This document shows positions 5,268-6,656 of a stretch of 6,656 nt of DNA, piece by piece. Position numbers and translations under genes: made by a program. Within the stretch, counting starts at the first letter, position 1. Every line of letters starts with the position of its first letter. This DNA comes from Eubacteriales bacterium (GTDB lineage Bacteria > Bacillota > Clostridia > Christensenellales > CAG-138): assembly GCA_028701165.1 (NCBI GenBank), contig JAQVRG010000090.1, forward strand, positions 1 to 6,656, given 5' to 3'. The notes under the pieces are model-generated. The model worked only from the letters and a program-made list of their open reading frames with translations, had not been told where the DNA came from and made no database searches.

Positions 5268-6626
5268 GTGCGACCGCCCAAAATCGTCTTTATCCTGCTG
5301 CTATTGCTGCTTGCGCTGCTTTGCGGCTGTGCTGCGCGATACGATACCGTGGCGGAGGCTGTGCGCGACGGCGCGCGCATACCGCGCGGCGTTACGATCG
5401 ACGGAACGGCCGTAGGCGGCATGACGATGGAGCAGGCGCGCTCTGCGCTTATGCGCGCACACGAGGAAAAACAGAAGACGACGCGCTTTACTGTGGTGAG
5501 CTCGGATGGCAGCGTCGCGTTTGACGCGTCGCAGCTTCCCGTGGAATGGAATCGGGAGGAGGTATTGCTCCAAGCGGTCAATCAGTCGCTGCTTGCCTTT
5601 ACGGGGAAAGACCTCCGCTGCGATATGCTTCTGCACGCGGAAGCGTGCAGAAGCCGGCTTGACGAGCTTTGCGCGCCGCTATGTACAGCGCCAAAGGACG
5701 CCGTTGCGGCGTATCGGGGCGGAGCGTTTACCTATACCGAGGCGGCGGACGGGCGGGAAGTGGACGTTGCTGCGCTTGCGCGGGATGTTACGTCCGCCAT
5801 GGCGATGGGGGGAAAGCTCACGGCAGCAGTGCGCGTGACCAAGCCCGCCTATTCAACGGAAGAGGCTATGGCGGATACGGCGCTGCTTTCGCGCTTTAGC
5901 ACCTCCTTTGCAAGCGGCTCGTACGGAAAAAAGGATCGTGTATACAACATGAAAAAAGCGGCGCAGAAAATCGACGGTTTCTGCGTTGCGCCGGGGACGG
6001 AATTCAATATGAACCGTGTGCTGGGCGCGCGTTCGGGCGAGAACGGTTGGCGAAAGGCTACCGCGATACGCTATGGCGCTTATGTGGAGGAATATGGCGG
6101 CGGCGTGTGTCAGGTAAGCACAACGCTTTATAACGCGGTGCTGCTGGCGGAGCTGCCCGTAACGGAGCGGCATCATCACAGTTGGCCGCTGGGGTATGTT
6201 TCCATCGGGCAGGACGCGACGATCTCCACGGACGGGCCGAATTTCCGCTTTGTCAACAACGGGGATAAGCCGGTTTATATCAGCGCCTTAGTAGACGAAG
6301 GGGAAAAGACCGTTACCGTGCGCATCTTTGGTGAAGCGCGGACGGATGGTTTGTCGGTCAAGCTGCGATCCAAAAAGGTGGAGCAAATCAAAAACCCGGG
6401 CAGCAAGCTGATCGTGGACGACAGCCTTCCCGCGGGCACGGTGCTCTTGGAGCGCGAATCGCGCGGCGGCAGCGTGAGCGAAACGCGCCGCCTGTTCTAT
6501 GACGCGGCGGGAAAGCTTGTTAAAGAGGAGCTTGTGAGTAAGGATAAATATCGTCCAATAAAAGGAACCGTTCGCGTATCGCCGGATCAAAAGCAGCATG
6601 CCATGCAGAAATACGATATTTCGTAA
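5268..6626 (+). CDS. VanW-family envelope protein with peptidoglycan-binding-like and G5-like regions
   Basis: This 452-residue exported protein begins with a hydrophobic signal (residues 5-20) ending in LCGC at 18-21. That could be a lipobox with Cys21 as the lipidated residue, although Cys at -2 is unusual; a plain membrane anchor is the alternative. Residues about 38-105 resemble the PG_binding_4 domain (IDGTAVGGMTMEQARSAL). The VanW domain spans about 219-356, with the hallmark YGGGVCQVSTTLYNA (276-290) and ERHHHSWP (300-307). A G5-like beta region follows (about 362-436). VanW proteins occur with vancomycin-resistance clusters but are widespread in spore-formers, and their biochemical function is unsettled. 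No van genes are near, so resistance should not be inferred. The GTG start has GAGG 8 nt upstream. The stop lies 30 nt before the window end; I see nothing in those last bases. Confidence 0.9.
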   Translation: MRPPKIVFILLLLLLALLCGCAARYDTVAEAVRDGARIPRGVTIDGTAVGGMTMEQARSALMRAHEEKQKTTRFTVVSSDGSVAFDASQLPVEWNREEVLLQAVNQSLLAFTGKDLRCDMLLHAEACRSRLDELCAPLCTAPKDAVAAYRGGAFTYTEAADGREVDVAALARDVTSAMAMGGKLTAAVRVTKPAYSTEEAMADTALLSRFSTSFASGSYGKKDRVYNMKKAAQKIDGFCVAPGTEFNMNRVLGARSGENGWRKATAIRYGAYVEEYGGGVCQVSTTLYNAVLLAELPVTERHHHSWPLGYVSIGQDATISTDGPNFRFVNNGDKPVYISALVDEGEKTVTVRIFGEARTDGLSVKLRSKKVEQIKNPGSKLIVDDSLPAGTVLLERESRGGSVSETRRLFYDAAGKLVKEELVSKDKYRPIKGTVRVSPDQKQHAMQKYDIS

Positions 6627-6656
6627 GGCGGATATACAAAACGGGACGCGTATGCT

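Noticed and set aside
5132..5581. N-terminal extension of the regulator frame to 5581
   Set aside because: It would overlap the vanW start and signal peptide on the opposite strand, and the wHTH begins right after the 5131 start; the promoter and ribosome binding site also lie inside the extension.
5268..6626. Vancomycin resistance function from the VanW name
   Set aside because: No vanR/S/H/A/X/Y genes are present, and VanW-domain proteins are common in non-resistant Firmicutes.
1..6656. tRNA, rRNA, CRISPR array, transposase or integrase genes
   Set aside because: No cloverleaf, regularly spaced repeats, or recombinase motifs were seen on either strand.

Overview
The window reads as a chromosomal segment of a spore-forming member of the Clostridia (Firmicutes/Bacillota). 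Strong AGGAGG-type ribosome binding sites, a fakA-recG gene pair, two alpha/beta-type small acid-soluble spore proteins (SASPs) of the clostridial subtype, and a VanW-family envelope protein all support this. Codon third positions are GC-rich throughout, so a GC-rich gut or environmental clostridial lineage is more likely than an AT-rich Clostridium. The species cannot be named from this sequence.

Layout. Positions 1-2576 (+ strand) hold the 3' end of fakA (yloV; fatty-acid kinase subunit A), fused by a TAATG stop/start overlap to a complete recG (branched-DNA helicase). Positions 2577-3282 hold two tandem SASP genes. Each has its own strong Shine-Dalgarno sequence and a candidate sigma-G-like promoter, and a structured 3' untranslated region follows. 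A bidirectional hairpin terminator (3283-3312) closes this block. Positions 3319-5131 (- strand) hold a two-gene unit: a GntR/FadR-type regulator with an FCD ligand domain, then 10 nt later a beta-class DNA methyltransferase with no restriction gene beside it. From 5268 a divergent + strand gene encodes a predicted membrane-anchored or lipid-anchored VanW-family protein; it ends 30 bases before the window does.

How the parts fit. fakA-recG is a housekeeping pair. The SASPs would coat forespore DNA and be degraded at germination. The regulator-methyltransferase pair looks like an operon reading toward the SASPs and stopping at the shared terminator. The regulator is divergent from vanW, and a GTATAC-type palindrome that fits the GntR/FadR operator pattern lies in their shared 136-bp intergenic region.

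The least expected observations are the ones around the regulator-methyltransferase unit. It is a solitary methyltransferase co-transcribed with a ligand-responsive regulator. An imperfect 24-bp direct repeat beginning GTATACAATAA flanks the two-gene unit on both sides. No clearly new multi-gene system is provable from this window alone.
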